The translations under genes and the position numbers were made by a program. Source: CAZFGK01 sp964518635 (GTDB taxonomy: Bacteria > Zixibacteria > MSB-5A5 > GN15 > FEB-12). Taken from it: a stretch of 64,000 bases of DNA. The DNA is taken from NCBI GenBank assembly GCA_964518635.1, contig CAZFGK010000001.1, positions 121,284 through 185,283 of the forward strand. The letters run 5' to 3'. Numbering within the stretch: the stretch's first letter is position 1; each line of letters opens with the position of its first letter. Positions 24,999 through 33,379 of this stretch are shown in pieces. Under the pieces are notes generated by a model. The model was not told where the DNA came from. It did not search any database and was given only the letters and a program-made list of their open reading frames with translations.

Positions 24999-27146
24999 TC
25001 AATAGTCCAGCAAGTTTGCCAGAAGATGAATGGCTTCGATATTCAGTCGGGAGATCATTTCAAGGAGTGGCAAACCGCAGTAGACAATCTTCCCGCCACC
25101 GTATGGCGCGACCACCAACAGGGCTTCCCCGGTCGGAGCAGTCATGATTACATTTCCGCCGCCAAGCTCTGCCTGCACATACCGTTCGCGCGGTTCATCT
25201 TTGAGGAGGACATCAGTCGAGATTACATAGGGAGTAGTGAGCAGCCGATGATCTGATTGCCTGACCAGCACCTGAGATCCGGCCATTCGCAGCGGCTGCG
25301 GACGAAAAGGAAGCGGAAGCGCATTGTTTGGCCAGTCGGATGGCTGCCCGAAGATCAGCAGCACGCCACCATTTTTGAGAAATGATTCAAACCTACTCCG
25401 CACTGAACCAACCTGCGGAGAATGCCAGTTTGCTGCCGAGCCGATTGCAATTGTTCGGTAGGCATCGAGATTCCCAACAGTCAGCGTTCGATCAGTCAGC
25501 GGTTCAAAAACCGCGGATGTCATGCGAAGGATGTCTTCGAGCAGACCGGAAGTATCGGGCACGAAACCGATAGACCCCTCTTTCGAAATGCGGCATTCGG
25601 CTATCCGAATTCTGCCACTGTCGACATCGACGGTCTTCCCTCCACGCTGCAACTGGACAATTGCAGTCTGGGCACCGAGTTCGAAGAGATTGGTCACACT
25701 AAAGGGAATACTTACCCAATCAGTCGTCAGATCCGCTTCAAGCTCAATATCCTGTCGATAGGCACCGGCGAAAAGCCCTCGCGGCGGTTCGAAAAGTAAT
25801 TTTGCCTTTCCAGAAGTGCTGATCTCTTTATCCAGACGAATACGCCAGTTGTGGGATGCAGCAGTACGGTCATCAGTGATCCGCGCAACTGGGGGTACAA
25901 AGAGAAACGGAGGATCGAATGATATCTGAAGTGTCCCGCTTCGTTCACGGGTACGATTGCTCTCGACATTCAGCTCTTCCCCACCAGCGAGCACACGGGC
26001 ACTCAGATTCAACCCAGCTGACTGTGAAGCCGATTCTGAAAGCGCGTACTGCCGCACCAGTTGCCCATGCGGCGGGATGTTTTGCCCGAGACTGTCGAGA
26101 ACGGTTTGAGTATTCCCCAACGAGAGATTAATCGATGAAAGTTCAATGGGAAGGACGCCATCATTGCTGATTTCGAGGCGATAGACCAGCACCGTATCGA
26201 CCGGCGTGATCTGCTCATCAAGTGTTGCCGCGAGCGTAATGCGCAGCTCATCTCGGATCGCGCGTCCATATTGCTCGTCCATCATTGCCAGATAGCCACG
26301 CATTCCACGGTCGGTCATCAGCTCCTTGGATTTGGAAATCTGTCCGGCAAGTTGACGAAACTGATTTCGTGCGCTAATCAATTGTTCAGCCCGGATTCTA
26401 TCTGGTCGCACGCGGGCAAGCTCCAGCCGATCCAACAGTGAATCGATTGCATGACCGAGTGCCGCAGACTCAGAAGTCGTCGCAAGAGTGTTGACGTAGT
26501 TCTCCATCCGCCACCGTGAGGGACTCAGGAAAGAACTGACCGATTCTGTCGTCACCTGCTGATAGAAGTGATAGCTCGGAGTCTCTGTGATATCGGGTAG
26601 CTCCGGCAGACCAAAGTCCTGTGCCATGAGCGCGTACGACTCTTCCTGATCACGCGCATACTGCCGAGCCGAAACTACAACGGTTGCCTCTCCCTGCAAC
26701 GAATCGACAGGACGATAGATCGCGGCACGCTGTAATTTTGACTCAGTCGCGCGAAGACGGGATTGGATTGAGTCGATCCATGGACTGACCGTTGCAGGTA
26801 CGAATATCGTTCGCGGGGAGGAGGGATTGCGAATCAGACGGACGAGACTATCAAGGGCTCGAGTTTGGGAACGGGTCGGAAGGACCGCACGGATAAGACG
26901 AATCGGCTGAAATCGTGCGCTGACAATGTGAACCCTGAATTGGAGCCCTTCAGTCATGGTCAGTATATCGATAGTCCCCCCCTGTTCGGCTAGCTGCAGA
27001 ATCAGCGGCCAGTCGATCAATTCCGGCTCGTCAGTCAGCACGGCAATCGAATGATCCGCGATCAATCGCTGTATAGGATCAGCTTTCGCGAATAGGACCA
27101 GGGGGAGAAAGAAAAGAGTGAGTATGATGAGCTGAAGATATTTCAC
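24999..27146 (-). CDS. Large secreted protein with C-terminal amidotransferase-like domain
   Basis: 715 residues; the GTG at 27144-27146 is chosen because it directly precedes a signal peptide (KYLQLIILTLFFLPLVLFAKA). Residues about 25-170 look like a globular domain that begins by handling a DEPELIDWPLILQLAEQGG-type segment, as seen in sugar-deacetylase-associated proteins. A helical middle part follows, then beta-rich NEW3-like modules (SNDGVLPIELSSINLSLG). The last 170 residues end in FLKNGGVLLIFGQPSDWP and APYGGGKIVYCGLPLLEM, typical of the ThuA/class-I-amidotransferase-like fold without an obvious nucleophilic cysteine elbow. No function is assigned. Confidence 0.65.
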   Translation of the reverse strand: MKYLQLIILTLFFLPLVLFAKADPIQRLIADHSIAVLTDEPELIDWPLILQLAEQGGTIDILTMTEGLQFRVHIVSARFQPIRLIRAVLPTRSQTRALDSLVRLIRNPSSPRTIFVPATVSPWIDSIQSRLRATESKLQRAAIYRPVDSLQGEATVVVSARQYARDQEESYALMAQDFGLPELPDITETPSYHFYQQVTTESVSSFLSPSRWRMENYVNTLATTSESAALGHAIDSLLDRLELARVRPDRIRAEQLISARNQFRQLAGQISKSKELMTDRGMRGYLAMMDEQYGRAIRDELRITLAATLDEQITPVDTVLVYRLEISNDGVLPIELSSINLSLGNTQTVLDSLGQNIPPHGQLVRQYALSESASQSAGLNLSARVLAGGEELNVESNRTRERSGTLQISFDPPFLFVPPVARITDDRTAASHNWRIRLDKEISTSGKAKLLFEPPRGLFAGAYRQDIELEADLTTDWVSIPFSVTNLFELGAQTAIVQLQRGGKTVDVDSGRIRIAECRISKEGSIGFVPDTSGLLEDILRMTSAVFEPLTDRTLTVGNLDAYRTIAIGSAANWHSPQVGSVRSRFESFLKNGGVLLIFGQPSDWPNNALPLPFRPQPLRMAGSQVLVRQSDHRLLTTPYVISTDVLLKDEPRERYVQAELGGGNVIMTAPTGEALLVVAPYGGGKIVYCGLPLLEMISRLNIEAIHLLANLLDY

Positions 27147-27219
27147 GGGGGGATGATATCCTTCATCCCGGGTGAAAGTCAAAAATCAACTTCGACTCGA
27201 TGGGAGTGACCGATGCAGA

Positions 27220-27585
27220 TTATTCGAGAATGATTTCGTCGTGCGGATGCCAGGCGGGGTCGACGATGCAGAGAAAAGTAAGCGGTTCGGTGCCGGTATT
27301 CTCCAGCCACTGATCATGGATCGCCGGAATTTCGAAACAATCCCCGGCTTGTACCTCGGCGTGAGCAGCATTGATATGCATGACTCCCCGACCGCTGATG
27401 ATGTAGTAGACTTCACTGGTTTTCAGGCGATGACGCCGTGATTTCTCACCCGCAGCAATCACCGCATGCGCGATAGAGTAACGCCCGCCGAAGGGATAGC
27501 CCCGATCGGGATGGAGAAGCTCGCGAAGACGTGTCCCGTCCCCGGCTAGAATCTCCGGACAGTCATTCAGTTTGCGAATAAGCAT
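27220..27585 (-). CDS. Single-domain cupin protein
   Basis: A 121-residue cupin_2-type barrel. Motif 1 is visible as EKSRRHRLKTSEVYYIISGRG, where the usual second His of HxH is Leu (HRL); motif 2 is DCFEIPAIHDQWLENTG. Metal binding may therefore be weaker or use other ligands. Such proteins range from sugar-phosphate isomerases to regulators; none is favoured here. It lies 95 bp downstream of etfB and 73 bp upstream of the large secreted protein gene, all on one strand. Confidence 0.8.
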   Translation of the reverse strand: MLIRKLNDCPEILAGDGTRLRELLHPDRGYPFGGRYSIAHAVIAAGEKSRRHRLKTSEVYYIISGRGVMHINAAHAEVQAGDCFEIPAIHDQWLENTGTEPLTFLCIVDPAWHPHDEIILE

Positions 27586-27680
27586 GGTGGTGTGTCTGGC
27601 CTGCTATTAGATGAGAGAGTTACGCGAGATCAGTGATTCGAATATCAGACTCAAATACTATCACCGCGGGCTCCTGCTCT

Positions 27681-28463
27681 TTAGATCACCTGATTCTCGC
27701 GCAGTTTTTTGAAAAGAGCATTGGCGATATCTTCGGGAGTCCCTTCCAGCATCTCCCCTTTCGGGCGCGCCGGAGGGGGTGAGACTTTCACCACGGTGGT
27801 TCGACTCGACGAGCCGTATCCTTCACCATTGAGGCCAAGATCTGCTGCCGTCCAGGTGATAATCTCTTTCTTTTTTGCGGCCATCTTCCCCTTTAATGAA
27901 GGGAGGCGTGGCTCGTTGATCTCTTTCACTACTGAGAAAACTGCCGGAAGCGTGACAGTGACGACATCAAAGCCATCTTCTGTCGTTCGATTCACCACTG
28001 CGGCACCGTTGTCAACTGATTCAAATTTCTTCACGAAAAGCGCCTGCGGTAATCCAAGAAATCCGGCGATTGCCCCCGGAACCTGGGAGGCATCACTGTC
28101 GATTGCCTGCTTTCCGGCAAGAACGAGATCAAATCCGCCAAGTTTCTGAAGTCCGGCGGCAAGAATCGCGGCCGTTCCCTGTGGGTCAGAATTTTCAAAC
28201 GACGGGTCAGATAAGAGATAGGCGTCATCGGCACCTAAGGCGAGGCAATCGCGCAGGGCTGATTCGGCGCGACTGGAACCCATGCACATGACAACACACT
28301 GGCCGTTGGTCTTTTCTTTTATTCGGATCCCCTCTTCGACGGCATACTCGTCGAACGGATTGACTACTCCCGGACCCTGCGGAGTAACAATTGAATTTGT
28401 AGCTTCATCTACTTTTATGAGGGCAATTTCAGGAACTTGTTTGACCAAAACGACAACACGCAT
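27681..28463 (-). CDS. etfB: Electron transfer flavoprotein beta subunit
   Basis: A 260-residue EtfB: the N-terminus is VVVLVKQVPE, FDEYAVEEG follows, and the AMP/FAD-binding region includes DLVLAGKQAIDSDASQVPG. The C-terminal part (KKKEIITWTAADLGL) carries the arm that wraps around EtfA. GGAG precedes the ATG by 5 bases. ETF shuttles electrons from acyl-CoA or other flavin dehydrogenases to the quinone pool. The partner etfA, normally adjacent, is not within the window. Confidence 0.93.
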   Translation of the reverse strand: MRVVVLVKQVPEIALIKVDEATNSIVTPQGPGVVNPFDEYAVEEGIRIKEKTNGQCVVMCMGSSRAESALRDCLALGADDAYLLSDPSFENSDPQGTAAILAAGLQKLGGFDLVLAGKQAIDSDASQVPGAIAGFLGLPQALFVKKFESVDNGAAVVNRTTEDGFDVVTVTLPAVFSVVKEINEPRLPSLKGKMAAKKKEIITWTAADLGLNGEGYGSSSRTTVVKVSPPPARPKGEMLEGTPEDIANALFKKLRENQVI

Positions 28464-28673
28464 GCGAACTCCAATTGAATCGCGAACAACAATCGAGATG
28501 GTCGATCCATCCCCGTGATGTTCGCCGTGAAGGATTGAGGAATATCGACCCGCGGGAAATCTCTGTCAAGGAAGGGGGAGGAAGTCTCTTTTGCGAGATG
28601 CGAGGCAGAATGAGAGAGATTCAGTTATCCACATTAAAGAAATTGAGCGAATGATAGCAGAAAAATTCTCCCC

Positions 28674-28745
28674 CAAAAAAGTACTGACCCGCTTGTGGGC
28701 GGGTCAGCGAAATCTTAGCGCAAGAAACGCCGCTCAAAGCGGCGT
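28674..28745 (-). terminator. Tandem hairpins after the lysine-rich mini-gene
   Basis: The proximal hairpin pairs ACGCCGCT with AGCGGCGT (28727-28745). The distal one pairs CTGACCCGC with GCGGGTCAG (28684-28707) and is followed on the minus strand by TACTTTTTT. The second is a textbook Rho-independent terminator pointing away from the mini-gene. Confidence 0.85.
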
Positions 28746-28752
28746 CAGCTTA

Positions 28753-28836
28753 CTACTTTTTCGATTTCTTCTTGGCGGTCTTCTTGGCAGTCTTCTTCGC
28801 GGCCTTCTTGGTCGCTTTCTTCTTGGCAGCTGGCAT
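28753..28836 (-). CDS. 27-residue lysine/alanine-rich basic protein (histone-H1-tail-like)
   Basis: A very short gene. From the ATG at 28834-28836 it reads MPAAKKKATKKAAKKTAKKT and ends AKKKSKK before a TAG; 15 of 27 residues are lysine, and the rest are almost all Ala or Thr. A perfect AAAGGAG site lies 7 bases before the ATG, and tandem hairpins with a T-tract follow the stop, so it looks like a real monocistronic gene. The composition matches the KKxAKK tails of bacterial histone-H1-like (Hc1/AlgP-type) proteins, which bind DNA or RNA by charge. Nucleoid or RNA condensation is inference. Confidence 0.75.
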   Translation of the reverse strand: MPAAKKKATKKAAKKTAKKTAKKKSKK

Positions 28837-28969
28837 TGTCGTGCTCCTTTAGCATGACGAGTTGCTGGTACCGGGTGGCTTTTGCGCGACGCTTGTGTTG
28901 CACCTGTAAGTGACGCGCTACGGCTCCCGTCTTCTATCGTGGGTCAATCACAAACTTTTGTAAAATAAA

Positions 28970-28987
28970 GTCAACATAAAAGTTGAC
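28970..28987 (-). promoter_or_regulatory. Candidate operator GTCAAC-N6-GTTGAC upstream of the mini-gene
   Basis: A perfect 6+6 bp inverted repeat with a 6-bp spacer, about 135 bp upstream of the lysine-rich mini-gene. Read on the minus strand, its right half contributes the TTGACT of a possible -35 box within an A/T-rich stretch (TTATTTTACAAAAG); no good -10 is evident at the ideal distance. The remainder of the 28837-29264 gap shows nothing else I can name. Confidence 0.35.
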
Positions 28988-29264
28988 GGAAAAGTGGAAT
29001 TGATGTCACGCCGGTTTTACAAGTTCTGCGACATCGATATCGAAATGATCTGGAAAAGCGATCACACACATCCCCTGATGCGGACATGATGCACAAGAAA
29101 TCAACTCTTCGCGACCATATCTATCATCTCATGAACGTTTGTTCCCGAAATACGAAAGGACAATCGAGTCGAAATGGATTTTTTTGCTGATGCGTCGATA
29201 GCTCGCTGATCTGCGATCACTGACAATCTGGTCTTACAGAATTCGTTCGACTGAACCGTGAAAA

Positions 29265-30035
29265 CTATTCCGCTGGAGGTATCGGGTTCGTGAGATGTGT
29301 AAGAGCCCCTGCTGCAGCTCGCTGTTCTGCCTCTTTCTTGGAACTCCCGCTTCCTTCAGCGATCACCGAGCCGCCGATCAAAACACCTACGTGGAATGTC
29401 TTATCATGATCCGGTCCCTCTTCACGGATGACATCGTAGCGTGGCGTTCCTTCTCCTCGCGCTTGAGTCAGCTCAAGCAGATCCCCTTTGAAGTTTCGCT
29501 GCGAGGTATCATTGAGCAACTGATCTCGATGCTGGTAGACGAGTGATAAAATCACCTGCCTCGCCTCTATATACCCACCATCCAGATAGACTGCCGCAAT
29601 CACCGCTTCGACTGCGTCGGCGACTATCGAGGCACGATCACGACCACCGGCTCGTTCCTCCTCCGGTGCCATGAGGATGTGGGCATTGATTCCAGAAATG
29701 CGACCGACCATCGCCAGCGCGACTTCATTGACCAGAGAAGATTTGGTTTTGGTCAGATTTCCTTCACCGTAGGTTGGGAAATCTTCGTAGAGGGCACGAG
29801 CGATAACCATCCCGAGAATCGAATCGCCAAGAAACTCGAGGCGTTCATTCGACGGTGAGCCGTTGTCGGTACTTCGAACATGTGATCGATGGGAGAGAGC
29901 CAGTTCAAGAAGACGGGGATCAGAAAAGGTATATCCAAGAATCTTCTCAACCGGCTTGAGTGATTCGGGGGCGCGGGAACGCTTGGGAAGAAGGCGGGAA
30001 AAAAAGTCGGCCAGCGATCGCCCGGAGCCGCTCAT
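29265..30035 (-). CDS. rnc: Ribonuclease III
   Basis: A 256-residue double-strand-specific endoribonuclease. The catalytic signature NERLEFLGDSILGMVIA (residues about 62-78) and the later ADAVEAVIAAVYLDGG supply the metal-binding acids. The C-terminal dsRNA-binding domain ends with GSGSSKKEAEQRAAAGAL. It processes rRNA precursors and structured mRNAs. It starts 3 bp after fabF stops, the standard place at the end of the fab cluster. Confidence 0.96.
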   Translation of the reverse strand: MSGSGRSLADFFSRLLPKRSRAPESLKPVEKILGYTFSDPRLLELALSHRSHVRSTDNGSPSNERLEFLGDSILGMVIARALYEDFPTYGEGNLTKTKSSLVNEVALAMVGRISGINAHILMAPEEERAGGRDRASIVADAVEAVIAAVYLDGGYIEARQVILSLVYQHRDQLLNDTSQRNFKGDLLELTQARGEGTPRYDVIREEGPDHDKTFHVGVLIGGSVIAEGSGSSKKEAEQRAAAGALTHLTNPIPPAE

Positions 30036-30038
30036 TCG

Positions 30039-31289
30039 TTATTCCTGGAATCGACCCGCCACAAGGGTGACATTATGACCACCAAATCCGAAAGAGTTTG
30101 AGATGGCATATTCAAAGGAATGGGCGCGTTTGGTATTAGCGACATAATCAAGATCACACTGCGGATCCTGATTCTCCAGATTGATCGTCGGATGAATGAC
30201 CTGGTCTTCGAGTGATTTCAACACCACTGCCAGCTCCATCGCACCCGCCGCTCCCAACAGATGCCCGGTCATTGATTTGGTCGAGTTGCACAGAATCTTG
30301 TTGGCATGATCACCAAAAACCGAACGGATCGCCTTGGTTTCGGCAATATCACCCAGGTCAGTCGAGGTGCCGTGCATATTGACATAGCCAATCTGCTCGA
30401 TCTTGAGACCGGCATCGGTGATCCCCTTTTCCATCGCCCGACGAGCCCCCAGCCCTTCGGGATGTGGGGCGGTCATATGATGAGCATCCCCGGTCATACC
30501 TGCGCCGAGAATCTCGCCGTGAATTTTTGCCCCGCGTGCTTTGGCATGTTCGAGTGTTTCAAGCACAAGAATTGTCGAGCCCTCCCCCATCACAAATCCG
30601 TCCCGAGCGAGATCGAATGGACGAGAAGAATGAAGTGGATCATCATTACGGGTCGACATTGCACGCATCGCACAGAAACCGGCCATCGAGGCAGGAGTGA
30701 TTGTCGCTTCGGTCCCGCCGGTAATCATCACTGATGCTTCCCCACGCTGGACGATACGAAAAGCATCCGCGATGGCATGGGCGGAAGTCGCACAGGCAGA
30801 AACGGTGGCATAGTTGGGTCCGCGGAATCCGTAGCGCATAGAGACAAGCCCTGCACTCATATCGATAATCATCATTGGAATGAAAAAGGGAGAGACCCGG
30901 CTTGGGCCGGAACTTGATAACTTCGTGAACTGCTCTTCAAAGGTTGCGATGCCGCCGATGCCGGAGCCGATCACCACCCCGGCCATATCAAGATCGATGG
31001 AATCCAGTTTCAGTCCGGAATGTTCCATCGCCATCGCCGCGGCGCAGATCGAAAACTGCAAAGAGAGATCGAGTCGACGTGCTTCTTTCTTGTCGATGGC
31101 ACTGATGTCGAGATTCTTGACCTCACCAGCAATACGGGTATCAAATGCCGAGGCATCAAATCGAGTGAGTGGCCCGATTCCACACTCCCCCTTCAGGAGC
31201 GCGCTCCAGAATGAGTCGAGTGTATTTCCGACGGGGGAGATGACCCCAATCCCTGTGACAACTACTCGGTGCTGTGAACGAAGAGGCAA
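30039..31289 (-). CDS. fabF: 3-oxoacyl-[acyl-carrier-protein] synthase II
   Basis: A 416-residue condensing enzyme for chain elongation. The Cys-His-His triad is visible: SACATSAHAIADAF, NMHGTSTDLGD and KSMTGHLLGAAGAMELAV. The start is a TTG at 31287-31289; no ATG or GTG is available upstream in frame and the N-terminus RVVVTGIGVISPVG is complete. It lies 85 bp after acpP and is followed by rnc. Confidence 0.95.
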   Translation of the reverse strand: MPLRSQHRVVVTGIGVISPVGNTLDSFWSALLKGECGIGPLTRFDASAFDTRIAGEVKNLDISAIDKKEARRLDLSLQFSICAAAMAMEHSGLKLDSIDLDMAGVVIGSGIGGIATFEEQFTKLSSSGPSRVSPFFIPMMIIDMSAGLVSMRYGFRGPNYATVSACATSAHAIADAFRIVQRGEASVMITGGTEATITPASMAGFCAMRAMSTRNDDPLHSSRPFDLARDGFVMGEGSTILVLETLEHAKARGAKIHGEILGAGMTGDAHHMTAPHPEGLGARRAMEKGITDAGLKIEQIGYVNMHGTSTDLGDIAETKAIRSVFGDHANKILCNSTKSMTGHLLGAAGAMELAVVLKSLEDQVIHPTINLENQDPQCDLDYVANTKRAHSFEYAISNSFGFGGHNVTLVAGRFQE

Positions 31290-31373
31290 GACGGCTCGCT
31301 TTCCCTGTGGCCGATGATTTTAGAAGGAAGGGATGGAATTCTCCATCCCCTCCTGAAGTCGTTGCGTCGCTGC

Positions 31374-31613
31374 TTACTTTGCAGCAGCGTGTTTTTCGAT
31401 ATATGACACCGCGTCACCGACCGAAGTGATCTTCTCGGCATCTTCATCCGGAATCTCAAGCTTGAATTCCTCTTCGAGAGCCATCACCAGCTCGACGGTA
31501 TCGAGGGAATCGGCACCAAGATCATCTACAAATTTCGCGGTGGTCGTCACCTGGGCTGCTTCCACCCCAAGCTGCTCGATAATGATCTCTTTTACTTTCT
31601 GTTCAACCGACAT
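31374..31613 (-). CDS. acpP: Acyl carrier protein
   Basis: 79 residues, the usual size. The phosphopantetheine-accepting serine is in [20 protein letters not shown]. It is strongly acidic. AAGGAG lies 8 bases before the ATG, a strong ribosome site consistent with high expression. It sits between fabG and fabF as in many bacteria. Confidence 0.97.
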   Translation of the reverse strand: MSVEQKVKEIIIEQLGVEAAQVTTTAKFVDDLGADSLDTVELVMALEEEFKLEIPDEDAEKITSVGDAVSYIEKHAAAK

Positions 31614-31715
31614 CTGTCATTCTCCTTCGCACAGATATTGAAATGTATTTTCGTTCTCTCTCAATCCACACTGTCATCAGGAAGCAGAATCATCCGCTCC
31701 CGTAGCAAGTTGCAA

Positions 31716-32447
31716 CTACATCGTCAAACCGCCATCAACCGCGACTACCTGTCCGGTGATATATCCCGCTTCGGCGGATGCCAGAAACCTGACCACCGAG
31801 GCAACATCAACTGGCGATCCTGTCCGACCGAGCGGAATCTTTTCGGTCAGGGCCGTTCGCGCTGCTTCGGGGAGATCCCGCGTCATATCAGTATCAATAT
31901 ATCCCGGTGCGACCGCATTCACCGTAATCCCGCGTGAGGCGAATTCCTTCGCGCAGGCTTTCGTGAATCCAATCAGACCAGCTTTCGCAGCACTATAGTT
32001 TGCCTGTCCGGCATTTCCGATCAATCCGATAATCGAACTGATATTGATGATTCGTCCCGACCGCTGCTTGAGCATGATCCGCGAAGCTGCCTTTGTGACA
32101 AGAAACGCCCCCCGCAAATTGGTGTCAAGCACGGCATCCCAGTCCTCCGGATTCATCCGGAGGAGTAGTCCGTCACGGGTGATCCCGGCATTATTCACAA
32201 CCACATCCAGCCGACCTGTCAATTTGACTGCCTGATCGACCAATTGCGTCACCGAATCGGCATTCGTTACATCGAGAGCAAGCCCAACGGAGTCATTCCC
32301 CAGCTCCTGAGCAACTTTTTCGGCCGTCTCGGCCTTGGTACCGGTAACAATCACCAAATCACCTGCGGCTACGAATACTTCAGCGACCGCGCGACCAATA
32401 CCGCGTGTCGAACCGGTCACCAGAACGGTGCGTTTTGATTCACTCAT
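31716..32447 (-). CDS. fabG: 3-oxoacyl-[acyl-carrier-protein] reductase
   Basis: A 243-residue SDR enzyme. The NADPH loop is VTGSTRGIGRAVAE, NNAGITRDGLLLRM follows, and the catalytic Ser-Tyr-Lys set is in NISSIIGLIGNAGQANYSAA with the lysine immediately after. It reduces beta-ketoacyl-ACP. The start overlaps the fabD stop by 4 bp, so translation is coupled. Confidence 0.96.
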   Translation of the reverse strand: MSESKRTVLVTGSTRGIGRAVAEVFVAAGDLVIVTGTKAETAEKVAQELGNDSVGLALDVTNADSVTQLVDQAVKLTGRLDVVVNNAGITRDGLLLRMNPEDWDAVLDTNLRGAFLVTKAASRIMLKQRSGRIINISSIIGLIGNAGQANYSAAKAGLIGFTKACAKEFASRGITVNAVAPGYIDTDMTRDLPEAARTALTEKIPLGRTGSPVDVASVVRFLASAEAGYITGQVVAVDGGLTM

Positions 32448-33379
32448 GCGCCCACCTCAGTTGCGAGAAGCTGCTCAATGTCGGCAAGGGTATCGATATT
32501 GATAACTGAGACTCCGGGCATCTCACGTTTGGCAAGAGTCGTGAGGACTTTCCCCGGACCAATTTCAATCACCCGTGTCACGTTCGCAGTCATCATCGCT
32601 TTCATCGTATCCGACCATCTGACCGAAGATGTAATCTGCTGGGCAAGGAGTGAGCGAAGTGATGCGGGATTTCGGTCTGGTACGGCGGTGACATTCGGGA
32701 TGACCGGGAAACGAGGTTCTGAAAATTCGATAGTAGTAAGAAACTGTGCAAGAGTCTCGGTAGCGGAGGCCATCAACGGAGAATGAAATGCACCGCCGAC
32801 TTCCAGTTGAATCACCCGCTTGGCTCCAAGCTCCTTTGCCGCAGTCATGAATGCCTGCACTCCATCAACTGAGCCGGAGGCGACAATTTGTGCGTCGGAG
32901 TTGATGTTGGCAGCGACGACGATCCCGGATTTGCTCCCCATTTCGATGGCGGTCATGATCTGCTCACGAGAAAGACCGAGTGCGGTTGCCATTGTACCGG
33001 GTTGCGACTGACAAGCCGTTTCCATCGCGGTTGCTCTCACCACTACGGCGCGAATTGCATTTTCAAATGACAAGACACCAGATGCAGCCAATGCTGAATA
33101 TTCCCCGAGCGAATGACCGGCAGTGAATTGCGCAGCTGGGAGTCGCTCCCCGATCATGGTGAGCAACGATAGAGAATGAACAAGAATCGCTGGCTGAGTG
33201 AAACGAGTCTGTTTCAACTTCTCCTGCGGGCCGTCAAATGAAATTGCGGCAAGATCTTCACCGAGTGCGTCACTAGCGACTTGATACAAAGCACGCACAC
33301 GAGCATCTGCTTGATGCAACTCCCGCGCCATACCGACATATTGTGATCCCTGTCCGGGAAAGACTACCCAGGTTACCAT
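32444..33379 (-). CDS. fabD: Malonyl CoA-acyl carrier protein transacylase
   Basis: 311 residues. The start VVFPGQGSQYVGM gives the oxyanion loop; GHSLGEYSALAASG carries the active-site serine; and the histidine is in GGAFHSPLM. It loads malonyl groups onto ACP. The gene overlaps fabH by 7 bp and fabG by 4 bp. Confidence 0.96.
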   Translation of the reverse strand: MVTWVVFPGQGSQYVGMARELHQADARVRALYQVASDALGEDLAAISFDGPQEKLKQTRFTQPAILVHSLSLLTMIGERLPAAQFTAGHSLGEYSALAASGVLSFENAIRAVVVRATAMETACQSQPGTMATALGLSREQIMTAIEMGSKSGIVVAANINSDAQIVASGSVDGVQAFMTAAKELGAKRVIQLEVGGAFHSPLMASATETLAQFLTTIEFSEPRFPVIPNVTAVPDRNPASLRSLLAQQITSSVRWSDTMKAMMTANVTRVIEIGPGKVLTTLAKREMPGVSVINIDTLADIEQLLATEVGA

